Virus record (IMG/VR): IMGVR_UViG_3300027805_000081 | Coordinates: 1 to 25,531 of that record | DNA length: 25,531 nucleotides | DNA from: a virus | Reading direction: 5' to 3' (one strand) | Shown here: positions 19,363 through 25,531 of the stretch, one piece after another | Numbering within the stretch: the first letter of the stretch is position 1 | Layout of the letters: every line of letters starts with the position of its first letter | Translations under genes and position numbers: made by a program | Notes under the pieces: model-generated | What the model saw: only the letters and a program-made list of their open reading frames with translations | Database searches by the model: none | Told to the model about the DNA's origin: nothing

Positions 19363-20485
19363 ATTTACGGGATTCTGATAGATCTTTAATCAGATTTACG
19401 AATGATTCACAGTACGCTTTAGAATCAAATCCTACTGCTTTTATTTGATCCTGTAGAATTTGCTTTCTTATAGTGGGATCATTTTTCAACAGTTGAATTT
19501 TTTCTGATAATTCTTGCCTATCATTTACATAGAGAAAATCTGCGAGATTTTTATCAACGCCATAAACACGCCTAAGTTTGTCCATATCAGCATCAACAAA
19601 AGTAATAACCGAAGACCAGATACTTTCATATAGTCTTTGCGGAATATCATTGATCTGCTCATACCAAGGATCTCCTATGACACAGTGAGCCATAGCCCTG
19701 TTCATTTTAGGCAGCATCTCATCATATTTTACGGGCCCAGTAAATATCGGTGGCCGAGGAGACGAGAATTTCACGAGATCAAAATCTTCTTGAGAAATTT
19801 TGCCAAACATCTCAACTGTAATATCATCCGGGTGTCCAAAGTAATACTTAATCATCTTCTTTTCACGCTTACCACCGCGCATAGTCCCACCATATGATAG
19901 GTCAACCTCAGGAGTGGAATTAAAGGGAATCCGTGAATTCAGACATGGAAACTTTTCAAATGGAAAGTGCACAATCTTAGAAGGGATTACTTCATTCTTC
20001 TTTAGATCACCAAGAACCTTCTCAACATCATATGGCTGAGAAACATAGATGATGTCTTTGCGAGTGATGCCAAGCATCTGCTCTGTCCAATTGCTAGCCC
20101 ATGACTTCTTAGATACAGAGGGCCATACTTGCTTCAATGTGAGCTCTGGATCACATAGTAGGTAAAACACTGGTCCATAGAAGTTATTGATTATCTTGTA
20201 ATTTAATAGTTGCTCTTTATCTTCAGCACCACCAAAAAAGTTCACGTTGCCGTTTAGAACCACAAGAGCGTCAAACGCACCAAGCATCATGTGATCTTCT
20301 TCAATGTTATGCCAATGGTAATCAGCAACTAAGTTGTCCTTCTTCAGAATTTTCGTAAAGATGTGAACATCAGCGCCACCAAGCTTAAGCATCTTGCAGA
20401 TGCTTCTCGCTTCACCATTAGCACCAGAGGTATCGTTTGCATTAAACGAAATTCTTGATCCAAGCTTAATAACTGCTACTTTCAT
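19361..20485 (-). CDS. bgt: DNA beta-glucosyltransferase (hydroxymethylcytosine)
   Basis: 374 residues, close to the 351 of T4 BGT, and alignable along its length. Shared landmarks: N-terminal MKVAVIKLGS, NFFGG at 82-86, FYLLCDPEL with D112 at the place of the T4 catalytic Asp100, YGGTMRGGKRE at 198-208 (T4 YGGSFRSGQRE, UDP-contacting Arg residues kept), PPIFTG at 245-250, VIGD at 269-272, and E287 in QRLYESI at the place of T4 Glu272. T4 BGT transfers glucose from UDP-glucose to 5-hydroxymethylcytosine in DNA, protecting it from nucleases. Start ATG 20485 overlaps the kinase TGA (ATGA). With the hydroxymethylase at 24978 this indicates glucosylated hmC DNA. Confidence 0.9.
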   Translation of the reverse strand: MKVAVIKLGSRISFNANDTSGANGEARSICKMLKLGGADVHIFTKILKKDNLVADYHWHNIEEDHMMLGAFDALVVLNGNVNFFGGAEDKEQLLNYKIINNFYGPVFYLLCDPELTLKQVWPSVSKKSWASNWTEQMLGITRKDIIYVSQPYDVEKVLGDLKKNEVIPSKIVHFPFEKFPCLNSRIPFNSTPEVDLSYGGTMRGGKREKKMIKYYFGHPDDITVEMFGKISQEDFDLVKFSSPRPPIFTGPVKYDEMLPKMNRAMAHCVIGDPWYEQINDIPQRLYESIWSSVITFVDADMDKLRRVYGVDKNLADFLYVNDRQELSEKIQLLKNDPTIRKQILQDQIKAVGFDSKAYCESFVNLIKDLSESRK

Positions 20486-21033
20486 GATATTGCTTCTTCC
20501 AAAATATCCTCAGTACATCTAAAGTTCCCATCTTCACTGGTCACACAGATAATTTTCTTATCCTTGATGATTGACTTGTTGAAAGCTTCTATGAATAGGT
20601 TCTGCTCTTCCTTTCTCTTTGATGCATCAAATGATTCTCCATCATCAACAAAGTGCGTGCTGATATCAAAGTTTTCTGTGAGAAGAATCATCCTAACATG
20701 ATCAAGACGACTAAAAGCAGCATAGCTACGCTCAAGATCAAAAACATAGGAACCAGAATAACCACGATAAATGGGTGCGTAAACCATTTCTCCAAGGTGC
20801 GCACGATCAAGTATAATACGTGCATCTGAATTTAATATGTTGAACATGCTTCTGAACGCAGCAATTTGATACATCTTTTTAGAATCTGTACCATATTGAT
20901 GTTCATAGCATTCAAGAACCTTTGGCTTTTGGTAATGGATTACCTGGAAATATCCTAGTCTGTTCTGGATGCCTTCAATTAGTGTTGACTTCCCAAGACG
21001 ATCAATTCCCTCGATAATAAAAGATCTACGCAT
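20482..21033 (-). CDS. Deoxynucleoside monophosphate kinase (thymidylate-kinase-like)
   Basis: 183 residues from ATG 21033, preceded by GAGG 6 bases upstream; a longer frame would overlap the previous gene. IIEGIDRLGKST at 6-17 is the P-loop of the thymidylate kinase family (FIxxEGxDGxGKST). ILDRAHLGEMVY is the DRxxxSxxVY region. A lid segment with DASKRKEEQN follows. T4 uses a dNMP kinase (gp1) to phosphorylate hydroxymethyl-dCMP. This protein is not obviously gp1 but could do the same job, or act on dTMP. It is coupled to bgt by ATGA. Confidence 0.8.
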   Translation of the reverse strand: MRRSFIIEGIDRLGKSTLIEGIQNRLGYFQVIHYQKPKVLECYEHQYGTDSKKMYQIAAFRSMFNILNSDARIILDRAHLGEMVYAPIYRGYSGSYVFDLERSYAAFSRLDHVRMILLTENFDISTHFVDDGESFDASKRKEEQNLFIEAFNKSIIKDKKIICVTSEDGNFRCTEDILEEAIS

Positions 21034-21034
21034 G

Positions 21035-21289
21035 TTAAACCTCGAAGACTGCTTCATCTCCATCAAGAGTAAGAATCTGGTTTCCGTTATATCCATCAAC
21101 GGTTATAGTTAATTCTACTTCAGTATAACATGAATTAAAGAGCTCACTGTCAATATTTTCAAACTCACTGCATAGATCAAATGCCGCATCTGAAAAGCGC
21201 GTGTTTGCTCCTAGACGTACCTGTGACAATAATCTTCCTAGCAATAAAAACTGGTCTTCATTTAGATCAATTTGATATGTGTTACTCAT
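21035..21289 (-). CDS. Small hypothetical acidic protein
   Basis: 84 residues. An N-terminal helix (LNEDQFLLLGRLLSQVRLG) is followed by a C-terminal beta section (EVELTITVDGYNGNQILTLD). Its ATG lies within the end of the AbrB-like gene, and its stop is 1 base from the kinase start, so the three are tightly coupled. Function unknown. Confidence 0.75.
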   Translation of the reverse strand: MSNTYQIDLNEDQFLLLGRLLSQVRLGANTRFSDAAFDLCSEFENIDSELFNSCYTEVELTITVDGYNGNQILTLDGDEAVFEV

Positions 21290-21443
21290 GTTTATCTCCT
21301 TTTGTCAAAGTTGCCGTTTTAGTATTTTCATCTAAAGAAAATACCAAAGTATCTCCTATGTTTAGATTTAGTTGATCCATTATTTCTTGCGGTATAGGCA
21401 ACAACAGATCATCACCGTCTTCTTCCAATTTAACTATCCACAT
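21282..21443 (-). CDS. AbrB/SpoVT-like small DNA-binding protein
   Basis: 53 residues, ATG 21443 to TAA 21282, with TGAGGTG overlapping the helicase stop codon. LLLPIPQEIMDQLNLNIGDT fits the AbrB/MazE swapped-hairpin motif (hxLPxxhhxxLxLxxGDxh), preceded by the first strand WIVKLEEDGDD. No toxin gene follows, so a regulator is more likely than an antitoxin. Its ribosome site and coupling to both neighbours support a real gene. Such phage AbrB-like proteins are usually transcription regulators; the target here is unknown. Confidence 0.7.
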   Translation of the reverse strand: MWIVKLEEDGDDLLLPIPQEIMDQLNLNIGDTLVFSLDENTKTATLTKGDKHE

Positions 21444-21452
21444 TTTAACACC

Positions 21453-23189
21453 TCATAAGAATTTTGTAAACCTTAGGTTAAATTCATTCTTCCAGATATT
21501 CTGTGAAGAATTAAAGAGACGCTGCGCATTTGCATCTAGGCAATAAGTAACAGCGTGGTCATCCGCAGATCTCACAGATCTGCCAGCTCCCTGCACCATC
21601 TTCATGATCGTAATGATGTTATAAAGATCAGGATGTCTATCAAGTATGAACTTCATTCGCTTATCAGCTAATGATGGGAAAGGTGCCTTCACTAAAATTT
21701 GAAACCTGGAAAGGTCACCCGGTAGGTCAATTCCTTCAAACATAGCCGGAGAAATAAGAACAGCTGGTCCATCTTTAAAGTGCTTGAATGATGCAAGTAC
21801 ATTCTCTAGTTTTTCTCCCTGGCGATGCTCGAATAGTGTAAACTTTCCTGCCTTATAAAGTGGCAAAATTTCTGCAACTATTTCTTGCTGAAGTTTAAAG
21901 CTAGGCGCAAGAATAATTCCTCGCTCACCTTCGTCAACGTGTTTTTTAACAATCTTGTATACATTCTTTCTAAGCTGCTTTACTGTATCGGGATTCTGTA
22001 GAGAAGTATAGCTAAGTGATAACGGGTCAAAGAAAACTACTTCTTTATTTTCCTTAGGAAAAGTAGGGTCAAGCCGTATGAACTTTGTTTTTTCTGTATC
22101 TAGCTTAAGAGTTTTAGAAAGAAAATCTGCGCTCACTGTCGCTGACATAAAGAGGTTATGCGTGGAGCATTGCAGCGCTTCCATCATCGTGCCAACAAAT
22201 ACTGGTTTAACCGATACTGCTGCTTCATCTTCTTTGTATTCGAAGACGTGCTCATATCCATACTTAAATAGATCATCTATCTTGCACACTAGACCTTCAT
22301 ATTTCTTAGTGAATCGTGATAGCTTGGTGTATTTACCCATATCACCAGATCTAAGAGCTCTTTCTCCTGCTATAGTGCCCTGCTCCTTAGCATAAGAATA
22401 AACTTTATGAAGCGCTCTAAGGTAAGCATCATAATTTTTCTCATTAATCTTATCTTTTTTGGCACAGTCAGATGCTATGCTGGTTAATGTCTTTGCTATT
22501 TCTATATCAGTTAGCCTAACGGTTTCTGCTATTTCCTCAGCCATTGCTTGGATTCTCTTCTGTGAAAAATAGATAGCATTATGCTCACTGAAAAGATCAT
22601 TAACCAGGTGTGCCTCGTCCCATATTAAAAGGTCTCTATCTTCAAACTTACCCGTGTACATTCTATCGATAAAGAAATACGAATAGTTTGTCGTTAGATG
22701 TCTCACCGTATTCTTTTTCTTTTTTACTGCAAGGTACTCGCACTTGTTGCAGTGGTTAGCAATTACATCCTCAAACTCTGATCCTGATTGCACCATTGTA
22801 TACCATGCACAGGCCTCAGCATTTTCTTCGTTTTCAGGAGTTGTTAGAGCAGAACAGCCATAGTTGCTCGCTCCCTTAATCATGATGTACTTGCTACCAT
22901 TAGAAAGTTTTTCAAAGGTAGAACTGTATTGTTTTAATAAAGTATTCGTTGAAACTAAACTAATGCTAGATTTTATTCCGTGATTATTAGAATTTATCAT
23001 ACTAAGTGCCTCGGCGCAAACGGCACCAATAATGCTTTTTCCTGTGCCAGTAGAAGCAGAGAGAATAACATTTTGCATTTTCTCGTCAACAAATGCGCAA
23101 ATTATCTTTTCTACTACATCAACCTGACCATTCCTAGGGATAAATCCTAGGTTAGAAAAAGCTTCATTTATAATTGTTTTTTTGTCCAT
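21453..23189 (-). CDS. XPD/DinG-type Fe-S DNA helicase
   Basis: 578 residues, superfamily 2. The Q-motif-like region IPRNGQ is at 17-22, Walker A STGTGKS at 46-52, four Cys at 112, 127, 147 and 150 in the position of the XPD/DinG 4Fe-4S cluster, DEAH at 191-194, MSATVS near the middle and QGAGRSVRS near 533-541 (motif VI). The family unwinds DNA 5' to 3' in repair and replication. Start ATG 23189 has no visible ribosome site, unlike nearly every other gene here. A second N-terminal start of the same type lies beyond the HNH gene (23989-24087), so the 5' end of this gene was probably rearranged by homing. Confidence 0.88.
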   Translation of the reverse strand: MDKKTIINEAFSNLGFIPRNGQVDVVEKIICAFVDEKMQNVILSASTGTGKSIIGAVCAEALSMINSNNHGIKSSISLVSTNTLLKQYSSTFEKLSNGSKYIMIKGASNYGCSALTTPENEENAEACAWYTMVQSGSEFEDVIANHCNKCEYLAVKKKKNTVRHLTTNYSYFFIDRMYTGKFEDRDLLIWDEAHLVNDLFSEHNAIYFSQKRIQAMAEEIAETVRLTDIEIAKTLTSIASDCAKKDKINEKNYDAYLRALHKVYSYAKEQGTIAGERALRSGDMGKYTKLSRFTKKYEGLVCKIDDLFKYGYEHVFEYKEDEAAVSVKPVFVGTMMEALQCSTHNLFMSATVSADFLSKTLKLDTEKTKFIRLDPTFPKENKEVVFFDPLSLSYTSLQNPDTVKQLRKNVYKIVKKHVDEGERGIILAPSFKLQQEIVAEILPLYKAGKFTLFEHRQGEKLENVLASFKHFKDGPAVLISPAMFEGIDLPGDLSRFQILVKAPFPSLADKRMKFILDRHPDLYNIITIMKMVQGAGRSVRSADDHAVTYCLDANAQRLFNSSQNIWKNEFNLRFTKFL

Positions 23190-23225
23190 ATTGATAAATA
23201 ACTACATTAGTAATTTGGAGTAAAA

Positions 23226-24011
23226 ATGTTTAACGATTCTAAATATACTCGCTGGTATTTTTCAATCATATGTAATCCAGATACTGTGTCTTATACTGAG
23301 AAACATCATATTATTCCCAAATCTATTGGTGGATCGGATGAAGAATCAAACATAATCGCAGTTTCTCTTCGTCAGCACTATGTTCTTCATTTACTTTTAC
23401 CCAAAATGGTAAAGAATAAAACTCACAAAAACAAAATGTTATTTGCTCTTAGATGTATGCTTAATTTTAACAAACTTTCTAGAAGATATAAACCATCATC
23501 TCGAATTATTGAACATCTTAAAAAAGCCATTCGAGAAACTCCAATTTCTAGTCATCATTCAGACAATATTAGAAAGGGTCAACTTGGAAAAACTTTAAGT
23601 CAAGAACATAAAACGGCAATTTCAAAGGGATTGCTGGGTAAAAAGCATACTGTTGAAACTTTAGAAAAAATGTCACGTGCTCAAAAAAGACGGATATTAT
23701 CCCCAGATCATAAAAATAAAATTAGTCAAACCAGAAAAGGCAAAGGTCTGAGTTCTGAACACAAAAATAAGATTTCAACTAGTCTTTTAGGAAAAAAACG
23801 ATCTGAAGTATCAAAAATCAATTCTAGTAATGGGCAGCAAAAATATGTTTACACATTAATTTCTCCAAATGGAGAAATCTGCACCACATCTAATCTTAAA
23901 GAATGGTGCAGTATCATGAATATGCCATATTCATCATTTTCTGAAATATCTAGAATTGGTGGATCTACAAAAAATGAATGGAAGGTTTTTAGAAAAAGAA
24001 AAGCTGTTTAA
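23226..24011 (+). CDS. HNH homing endonuclease with NUMOD3-like repeats
   Basis: 261 residues, the only plus-strand gene in a minus-strand region. HHIIPKSIGG at 27-36 with N42, H51 and H55 is the HNH motif. Residues about 110-185 contain repeated NUMOD3-type DNA-binding units (GKTLSQEHKTAISKGLLGKK, then HTVETLEKMSRAQKR, LSPDHKNKISQTRKGKG). The C-terminus (YTLISPNGEICTTSNLKEW) resembles a NUMOD1-type helix-turn-helix. SD TTGGAG lies before ATG 23226. It is AT-rich, inserted between a helicase 5' remnant and the helicase gene, and is probably a free-standing mobile gene whose target lies in the helicase gene. Confidence 0.88.
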   Translation: MFNDSKYTRWYFSIICNPDTVSYTEKHHIIPKSIGGSDEESNIIAVSLRQHYVLHLLLPKMVKNKTHKNKMLFALRCMLNFNKLSRRYKPSSRIIEHLKKAIRETPISSHHSDNIRKGQLGKTLSQEHKTAISKGLLGKKHTVETLEKMSRAQKRRILSPDHKNKISQTRKGKGLSSEHKNKISTSLLGKKRSEVSKINSSNGQQKYVYTLISPNGEICTTSNLKEWCSIMNMPYSSFSEISRIGGSTKNEWKVFRKRKAV

Positions 24012-24087
24012 CCGCTTCTCTCTGACCAGGGCGGGGGCTGAACTTTAGCCGCTCAAAAGCAGCATCAACTTGAGTTTCGTATTTCAT
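23989..24087 (-). pseudogene. Stranded 5' fragment of a helicase gene
   Basis: The ATG at 24087, 6 bases after the upstream stop, opens a 32-codon frame: MKYETQVDAAFERLKFSPRP then GQREAVKQL, then FFF and TAA. AAFERLKFSPRPGQREAVKQ aligns with residues 9-28 of the downstream helicase (EAFSNLGFIPRNGQVDVVEK), including the conserved PR-GQ of the Q-motif region. The similarity ends at the 3' end of the HNH gene. It is therefore the broken start of an older or different helicase allele, separated from its body by the homing gene. It may still be translated as a short peptide. Confidence 0.72.
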
Positions 24088-24093
24088 TTCGTT

Positions 24094-24705
24094 TTAGTTG
24101 TGAGGTGTTAGTTCTGAAAAATCTACATTATCATTCAACCAAGATCTGCCTGCTGGACCATCAACATATGCCTCAAAGAAACAACAGTCTTCGTAAATCA
24201 AGCCAAGCTTCGGTTTAGTCATGAGCCTTTGGTGATCATAGCTTTCTATTTCGCCGGTTTTTCGATCTATCATTCTAGGATAATCACCCTTCATCTTTTT
24301 ATAGTATTCTGCGAAAGATGCAACAGAGGATTCTCCTGCGGTGCTAAATGCTCCACCAACAAACAGGTCATCATCTAGCAAAAGAGTAAGTTCCCAAGAC
24401 AACTCGGCCGCGTATCCTTTTTTGGTTTTGCTGGGATCAGTAGCACTGAACAGAATGCTGATGTACTTTTTTCCAGCAATGATAAATGGCTCAGTATTTT
24501 TATATGAAACCAGCTCTCCATCTACCCACAAAGAATATTTAGTTCCACTGTGGCCATCAAGCTTCTTGATAAACTTGTTCTTGTTGATCTGCTTAACAAC
24601 TTTTGCGATTGACTGAGAGGCCACTTCATGTGCCCATTGCTCAGGAGTAAAATCGTATCCCAACGGATTGCGTATTGCCATTTCTTTGAGAGAAGATAAT
24701 TTCAT
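24094..24705 (-). CDS. Hypothetical protein with possible capsid-targeting N-terminus
   Basis: 203 residues, AAGGAG 4 bases before ATG 24705. The N-terminus MKLSSLKE then MA has an L-x-E pattern at residues 6-8, as in the proteins at 10986 and 12053, but with Met after the cut site the match is weaker. The rest is mixed alpha/beta (SLWVDGELVSYKNTEPFIIA, YISILFSATDPSKTKKGYAA, then LSWELTLLLDDDLFVGGAFS). No family is recognised. It is separated from the dCMP hydroxymethylase by the small gene at 24757. Confidence 0.72.
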   Translation of the reverse strand: MKLSSLKEMAIRNPLGYDFTPEQWAHEVASQSIAKVVKQINKNKFIKKLDGHSGTKYSLWVDGELVSYKNTEPFIIAGKKYISILFSATDPSKTKKGYAAELSWELTLLLDDDLFVGGAFSTAGESSVASFAEYYKKMKGDYPRMIDRKTGEIESYDHQRLMTKPKLGLIYEDCCFFEAYVDGPAGRSWLNDNVDFSELTPHN

Positions 24706-24756
24706 GGCGCTCCTTTTTAGAAATTCATCGCGTTAGCTGGATTGTGGTGCTCAGAA

Positions 24757-24981
24757 CTATTTTGGTTCATCTAAGAGGTGAATTACGCCTGGAGATCTGT
24801 CGGTATAATAATCATCATCTTCTACGGCTGTCACGTAGACTTCATCGAGCGTCTGTGCAAATTTTGGGTGTGTAGTATCTGTCTTAATAAGAGTGCAGCA
24901 CGTTTCATCCCCTTGCTTTTTGCGATCTAGCTTGCTAAGTAGGGTTAGAAGATTTCTTCTTGAAAGGTAGATTTTGTTCAT
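24757..24981 (-). CDS. Conserved small phage protein
   Basis: 74 residues (MNKIYLSRRNLLTLLSKLDR, then GDETCCTLIKTDTTHPKFAQ, then VYVTAVEDDDYYTDR). I recognise the pattern as a widespread uncharacterised phage family often found near replication and nucleotide genes. The ATG overlaps the TGA of the hydroxymethylase gene (ATGA), so it is translationally coupled. Function unknown. Confidence 0.82.
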   Translation of the reverse strand: MNKIYLSRRNLLTLLSKLDRKKQGDETCCTLIKTDTTHPKFAQTLDEVYVTAVEDDDYYTDRSPGVIHLLDEPK

Positions 24982-25531
24982 GCTTGCTTAGGATAATTTA
25001 CTGGATCAACTAGATGATAGTGACGAGCGTACACGTGCAGAGATCCAACCTGCCACATAATATTTCCAACAGGAAGTTCTAGATCTGCAGCCAGCTTTGA
25101 TAATACGTGGTGCTGCCACGCTCTATCATTTTTGTAACCGAACACTGCATCATTAGAGCGCATTTGAACTACCGCATTAAGTGATCCGTTTCGGATTAGA
25201 TATTGAACGGCATTGGTGCACATGAAATCAGAGCGACCATTCTTGTTGTAGTCTAGCCACATAGATGGCCTAGTGTAGATCATGATAGCTCGACGAGATT
25301 CTGGGTTCTTCTTTAGTTCTTTTCTAGCAAACTTATACTGATTAAAGAATGACCCGTCATCTTGTACTTTGACATCAGCGGGATTAGCAACAGTATTATC
25401 TGCAGAGTAGATGCACCAACCATAGTTTGAGTTGATGAATCCATCCTTATCAGCAACTGCCTTCCAGATTTGCGGTGCACCACCAGGAATATCATTCACG
25501 TTGAGAGACATGGAGTTATACCATTCTTCTT
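24978..25531 (-). CDS. 42: dCMP hydroxymethylase (T4 gp42-like), 5' end outside window
   Basis: A thymidylate-synthase-fold enzyme that converts dCMP to 5-hydroxymethyl-dCMP using methylene-tetrahydrofolate. The frame stays open to the right edge (EEWYNS before the Met at 25511, matching T4 ELEWYKS), so that Met is internal and the gene continues beyond 25531. Segments matching T4 gp42: NDIPGGAPQIW, INSNYGW, IMIYTRPSMWLDYNKNGRSD, FMCTNAVQYLIRNG (catalytic Cys), MRSNDAVFGYKNDRAWQ, MWQVGSLHVYARH. The C-terminus is shorter than in T4 by about 15 residues. It is the upstream step for the beta-glucosyltransferase at 19361. Confidence 0.93.
   Translation of the reverse strand, partial: EEWYNSMSLNVNDIPGGAPQIWKAVADKDGFINSNYGWCIYSADNTVANPADVKVQDDGSFFNQYKFARKELKKNPESRRAIMIYTRPSMWLDYNKNGRSDFMCTNAVQYLIRNGSLNAVVQMRSNDAVFGYKNDRAWQHHVLSKLAADLELPVGNIMWQVGSLHVYARHYHLVDPVNYPKQA

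Noticed and set aside
21282-21443. AbrB-like protein as antitoxin of a toxin-antitoxin pair
   Set aside because: The next gene (21035-21289) shows no toxin motif and is followed directly by a kinase; the cluster reads as a nucleotide-metabolism operon.
23193-23200. GATAAATA upstream of the HNH gene as a late promoter
   Set aside because: One mismatch at a key position in an AT-rich gap; not strong enough without transcript data.

Overview
The window is a piece of a large tailed phage of the T4 superfamily, probably a big myovirus of a Proteobacterium. Four independent signals support this. (1) The window ends in a gene that reads as T4 gp42, dCMP hydroxymethylase. (2) Nearby is a clear homologue of T4 DNA beta-glucosyltransferase. 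(3) Five minus-strand promoters share GTTTAC-17 bp-TATAAT, the T4 early-promoter form. (4) Exact TATAAATA late-promoter boxes sit divergently around position 2530. A phage-encoded H-NS-like protein points to a proteobacterial host. The genus cannot be named from this sequence.

Layout. 1-173: 3' end of a collagen-like gene. 184-2390 (minus): a metallophosphoesterase, early-promoter genes encoding two paralogous small proteins plus a 53-residue protein, and an H-NS-like protein. 2400-2650: divergent late promoters and a long palindrome. 2665-7838 (plus): a late operon of virion-surface-type proteins, comprising a tandem duplicated pair, two Tyr/Pro-rich miniproteins, a helical protein, a collagen-like fibre and four fibre-like proteins built from shared modules. 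7823-10957 (minus): early genes (AAA+ ATPase, GIY-YIG nuclease, small proteins), each set preceded by a copy of the promoter. 10986-13537 (minus): a nucleotidyltransferase-fold protein and a second, larger AAA+ ATPase, both starting with a peptide resembling the T4 capsid-targeting sequence. 13644-15491 (minus): a beta-helix tail spike and a small protein. 15559-25531 (minus): a nucleotide and DNA-modification cluster with MazG-like pyrophosphatase, guanylate-kinase-like protein, NTP transferase, YvcK/CofD-HAD fusion, beta-glucosyltransferase, dNMP kinase, two small proteins, an Fe-S XPD/DinG-type helicase, small proteins and dCMP hydroxymethylase. A plus-strand HNH homing endonuclease interrupts this last cluster.

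How it fits together. Hydroxymethylase, dNMP kinase and glucosyltransferase would give glucosyl-hydroxymethylcytosine DNA. The three genes directly downstream of the glucosyltransferase (YvcK/CofD-HAD, sugar/phospho-ligand NTP transferase, guanylate kinase) overlap or lie close together. They could extend this into a further DNA or sugar modification; this is the best candidate here for an undescribed system. The early GIY-YIG nuclease could attack unmodified host DNA. Two other notable points are a helicase 5' remnant stranded on the far side of the homing endonuclease, and putative virion-packaged enzymes. No tRNA, rRNA, CRISPR array or insertion sequence was seen.
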